DNA from: Ferirhizobium litorale | GTDB lineage: Bacteria > Pseudomonadota > Alphaproteobacteria > Rhizobiales > Rhizobiaceae | NCBI GenBank assembly: GCA_030028905.1 | Contig: JALDYZ010000008.1 | Coordinates: 156,074 to 220,073 of the forward strand | DNA: 64,000 nucleotides | Direction of reading: 5' to 3' | Shown here: piece after piece, positions 62,313 to 64,000 of the stretch | Numbering within the stretch: position 1 is the first letter of the stretch | Layout: each line of letters starts with the position of its first letter | Made by a program: the position numbers and the translations under genes | Notes under the pieces: generated by a model | The model's database searches: none | What the model saw: the letters and a program-made list of their open reading frames with translations, nothing else | What the model was told of the DNA's origin: nothing

Positions 62313-62840
62313 TCAAAGAGGACTGAGGTCCTTCGCAAAACGTCGCCAGTTGGCGACATAGTGCTCGGCCGAGCGGCGCAGGCCCTCGACCGCCTTGTCG
62401 TCGACGCTGCGGATGGCGCGCGCCGGCGAACCGACGATCAGCGAATTGTCGGGAAATTCCTTGCCCTCCGTCACCAGCGCATTGGCGCCGACCAGGCAGT
62501 TGTTGCCGATCCTGGCGCCGTTCAGCACCGTCGCGCCCATGCCGATCAGCGAATTGCTGCCGATGGTGCAGCCATGCACGATGGCGTGGTGACCGATGGT
62601 GCAGCCCTCGCCGATCGTCACCGGAAAGCCGGGGTCGACATGGATCATCACGCCTTCCTGGATGTTCGTGCCCGCGCCGACGACGATCGGCTCGTTGTCG
62701 CCGCGCAGCGTCGCGCCGAACCAGACGCCGACATCCTCGCGAAGTTCCACCTGGCCGATGACGTTGGCATCCGGCGCCACCCAGTAGCGGTCGGGACCGG
62801 GCGTTTTCGGCGTCAGGTTTCCAAGGGCATAGAGCGGCAT
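62313..62840 (-). CDS. Gamma-carbonic anhydrase-like hexapeptide-repeat protein
   Basis: A 175-residue left-handed beta-helix protein (PaaY/YrdA/CaiE type). Imperfect hexapeptide repeats run from VIGQVELREDVGVWFGATLRGD to LVGANALVTEG, and the three metal histidines are in GVMIHVDP and TIGHHAIVHG. Homologs bind zinc or iron; few have proven carbonic anhydrase activity. It converges with zur (21 bp between stops) and is not obviously part of the Zur operon. Confidence 0.9.
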   Translation of the reverse strand: MPLYALGNLTPKTPGPDRYWVAPDANVIGQVELREDVGVWFGATLRGDNEPIVVGAGTNIQEGVMIHVDPGFPVTIGEGCTIGHHAIVHGCTIGSNSLIGMGATVLNGARIGNNCLVGANALVTEGKEFPDNSLIVGSPARAIRSVDDKAVEGLRRSAEHYVANWRRFAKDLSPL

Positions 62841-63165
62841 CGGGCGGTCTCCGGATTCGGGTGTCTTTCCGGCAGCCTAGCACCGATTCGGGCAGGTGGG
62901 GTAACGACGCTTTGCCGGACGTGGTGGGCGACAAGGTTGACCGATGGACGGACACGGCAGGCACATGGGGTGAGGGGCTGAAAGCCGCATTTAACATGCT
63001 TTGCGTCCGGCGATTTCGGCCGATGCGTCCTCTTCCTACAAAAACGGGGCCACCTGTCCCCCGACCGTAAACGGCACATGGCCCCGGCGAAAACACGCCG
63101 GGGCCATGTGGGTTTTGTGGGGCAGCGATGGCTGCCGATCGCAGTGACGGACCTGTCGGCCCGGG
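62841..63165. other. 325-bp intergenic region
   Basis: It holds the upstream region of the gamma-carbonic-anhydrase-like gene and the 3' flank of the repeat-protein gene, including the hairpin at 63075-63110. No further gene with a recognisable product was found. Confidence 0.5.
63075..63110 (-). terminator. Long hairpin terminator of the repeat-protein gene
   Basis: CACATGGCCCCGGCG (63075-63089) pairs perfectly with CGCCGGGGCCATGTG (63096-63110). On the minus strand it lies 55 bp beyond the stop of the repeat protein; on the plus strand GGTTTTG follows. It probably ends transcription of the repeat-protein gene. Confidence 0.7.
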
Positions 63166-64000
63166 TTACCGGTGTCCGCCGCCGCTGGTGCGACCACCAC
63201 GGCTGTCCTTGCCGCCGCTGTCTCCGCGGCTATCCTTGCCGCCCTTATCGCCACGGCCCTTGCCGTCGTGATCACCTCGGCCCTTGCCGTCGCGGTCGCC
63301 GCGGCCCTTGCCGTCGCGGTCGCCACGACCCTTGCCGTCGTGATCACCTCGGCCCTTGCCGTCGCGGTCGCCGCGGCCCTTGCCGTCATGGTCACCACGG
63401 CCCTTGCCGTCGTGGTCGCCACGGCCCTTGCCGTCGCGGTCGCCACGACCCTTGCCGTCGTGATCCCCACGGCCCTTGCCGTCGTGATCACCGCGGCCCT
63501 TGCCGTCGCGGTCGCCGCGGCCCTTGCCGTCATGGTCACCACGGCCCTTGCCGTCGTGGTCGCCACGGCCCTTGCCGTCGTGGTCTCCGCGACCCTTGCC
63601 GTCATGATCTCCATGGCCACCGTGATTGCCGCCGCCATGGTTGCCACCACCGTGATTGCCACCACCGTGATTGCCGCCGCCGTGGTCGCCACCACCGTGA
63701 TTGCCACCGCCATGGTCGCCGCCACCGTGATTGCCGCCGCCATGGTTGCCACCACCGTGATTGCCACCGCCGTGGTTGCCGCTACCGTGATTGCCGCCGC
63801 CATGGTCGCCACCACCGTGATTGCCACCACCGTGGTTGCCACCACCGTGATTGCCACCACCGTGGTTGCCACCACCATGGTTGCCGCCGCCATGGTTGCC
63901 GCCGCCGTGGTTGCCGCCGCCGTGGTTGCCACCACCGTGATTGCCGCCGCCGTGATTGCCGCCGCCGTGGTTCCCACCACCGTGATTGCCACCGCCGTGA
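63166..64000 (-). CDS. Gly/His/Asn/Asp-rich tandem-repeat protein (N-terminus outside the window)
   Basis: An open frame of 277 codons from the window edge to a TAA at 63166-63168, with no internal Met. From the edge inwards it is about 26 copies of a pentapeptide G-(N/D)-H-G-G, then 15 copies of an octapeptide R-G-D-(H/R)-D-G-K-G, and a short C-terminus (GDKGGKDSRGDSGGKDSRGG, then RTSGGGHR). Third-base changes between units are mostly silent, so the amino-acid pattern is selected. The composition suggests a flexible, probably exported or surface protein that can bind metal through histidines. No family is recognised, and a signal peptide, if any, lies outside the window. Confidence 0.72.
   Translation of the reverse strand, partial: HGGGNHGGGNHGGGNHGGGNHGGGNHGGGNHGGGNHGGGNHGGGNHGGGNHGGGNHGGGNHGGGDHGGGNHGSGNHGGGNHGGGNHGGGNHGGGDHGGGNHGGGDHGGGNHGGGNHGGGNHGGGNHGGHGDHDGKGRGDHDGKGRGDHDGKGRGDHDGKGRGDRDGKGRGDHDGKGRGDHDGKGRGDRDGKGRGDHDGKGRGDHDGKGRGDRDGKGRGDHDGKGRGDRDGKGRGDRDGKGRGDHDGKGRGDKGGKDSRGDSGGKDSRGGRTSGGGHR
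63257..63616 (-). repeat. Fifteen tandem 24-bp units
   Basis: Fifteen exact-length 24-bp units, each reading CCCTTGCCGTC on the + strand followed by 13 variable bases. Three-unit blocks recur (units 5-7 equal 11-13 in type), which shows segmental duplication within the array. It encodes the octapeptide section of the repeat protein. Confidence 0.9.
63616..63990 (-). repeat. Twenty-five tandem 15-bp units
   Basis: Twenty-five 15-bp units of the form (A/G)CC-(A/G)CC-(G/A)TG-(A/G)T(T/C)-GCC on the + strand, continuing past the window end. They encode the G-(N/D)-H-G-G pentapeptide section. Such arrays change length easily by replication slippage. Confidence 0.9.

Noticed and set aside
63257..63990. 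Possible CRISPR array
   Set aside because: The repeats are contiguous 24-bp and 15-bp units with no unique spacers, and they keep a reading frame.
63036..63992. A long Ala/Thr/Val-rich frame on the minus strand, reading through the tandem repeats
   Set aside because: It is another frame of the same repeat DNA. The Gly/His/Asp frame keeps its residues while bases vary at third positions, and it has a natural non-repeat C-terminus, so that frame is the real one.

Overview
The window is high-GC alphaproteobacterial chromosome and fits a Rhizobiaceae-type member of the Hyphomicrobiales. The best marker is a complete acpXL-fabZXL-fabF2XL-fabF1XL-fabXL-lpxXL block, which makes the very-long-chain fatty acid of rhizobial lipid A. 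An fnrN/hemN/fixNOQP/fixGHIS microaerobic block with TTGAT-N4-ATCAA-type boxes points the same way. Genus and species cannot be named from the sequence. No rRNA, tRNA, intact insertion sequence, prophage or CRISPR array was seen.

Layout. 1-18545: cobalamin biosynthesis. It holds the 3' end of cobN, a GFA-type protein, cobO, two small transporters, a probable cobalamin riboswitch, then cbiX-cobH-cobL-cobI-cbiG/cobJ-cobM. A nucleoside hydrolase follows, then divergent cobK-cbiD and cobA-cobB-cobC-cobD. Together these genes cover every corrin-ring step of the cobalt-early (oxygen-independent) route, although most carry 'aerobic' names and cobN is present. 18565-20858: fnrN and hemN, divergent. 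20958-26487: the lipid A VLCFA operon. 26863-28092: a PAS protein and a hemerythrin-like protein. 28298-38393: the cbb3 oxidase structural genes (fixNOQP) and assembly genes (fixGHIS), separated by a solute-binding protein and a two-gene SRPBCC/VOC operon. 38493-39923: gnd.

40099-42913 is a LysR/aldehyde dehydrogenase/carboxymuconolactone-decarboxylase-like cassette of visibly different base composition, flanked by a decayed repeat and about 470 bp of non-coding DNA. 43388-56693 is a carbohydrate locus: LacI regulator, four-gene sugar ABC transporter, GH2 beta-mannosidase-like enzyme, sugar isomerase, Gfo/Idh/MocA dehydrogenase, aldo/keto reductase and GH43 glycosidase.

56885-62291 is a metal block: an RcnB-like protein, a COG0523 (CobW-like) GTPase with a translationally coupled 59-residue CxCxxC protein, and divergent znuA / znuC-znuB-zur. 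Shared TTATG-type palindromes are probable Zur operators. A gamma-carbonic-anhydrase-like gene follows. The window ends inside a gene on the minus strand made of Gly/Asn/His pentapeptide and Gly/Asp/His/Lys/Arg octapeptide repeats.

Three copies of a roughly 112-bp multi-hairpin intergenic repeat (12376, 39995, 58731) have stems that differ by compensatory changes. The observations most worth following are the cobalt-early gene set beside cobN, a FabF2XL lacking its catalytic cysteine (a possible chain-length-factor-like partner of FabF1XL), the small CxCxxC protein coupled to the zinc GTPase, and the hairpin repeat family.
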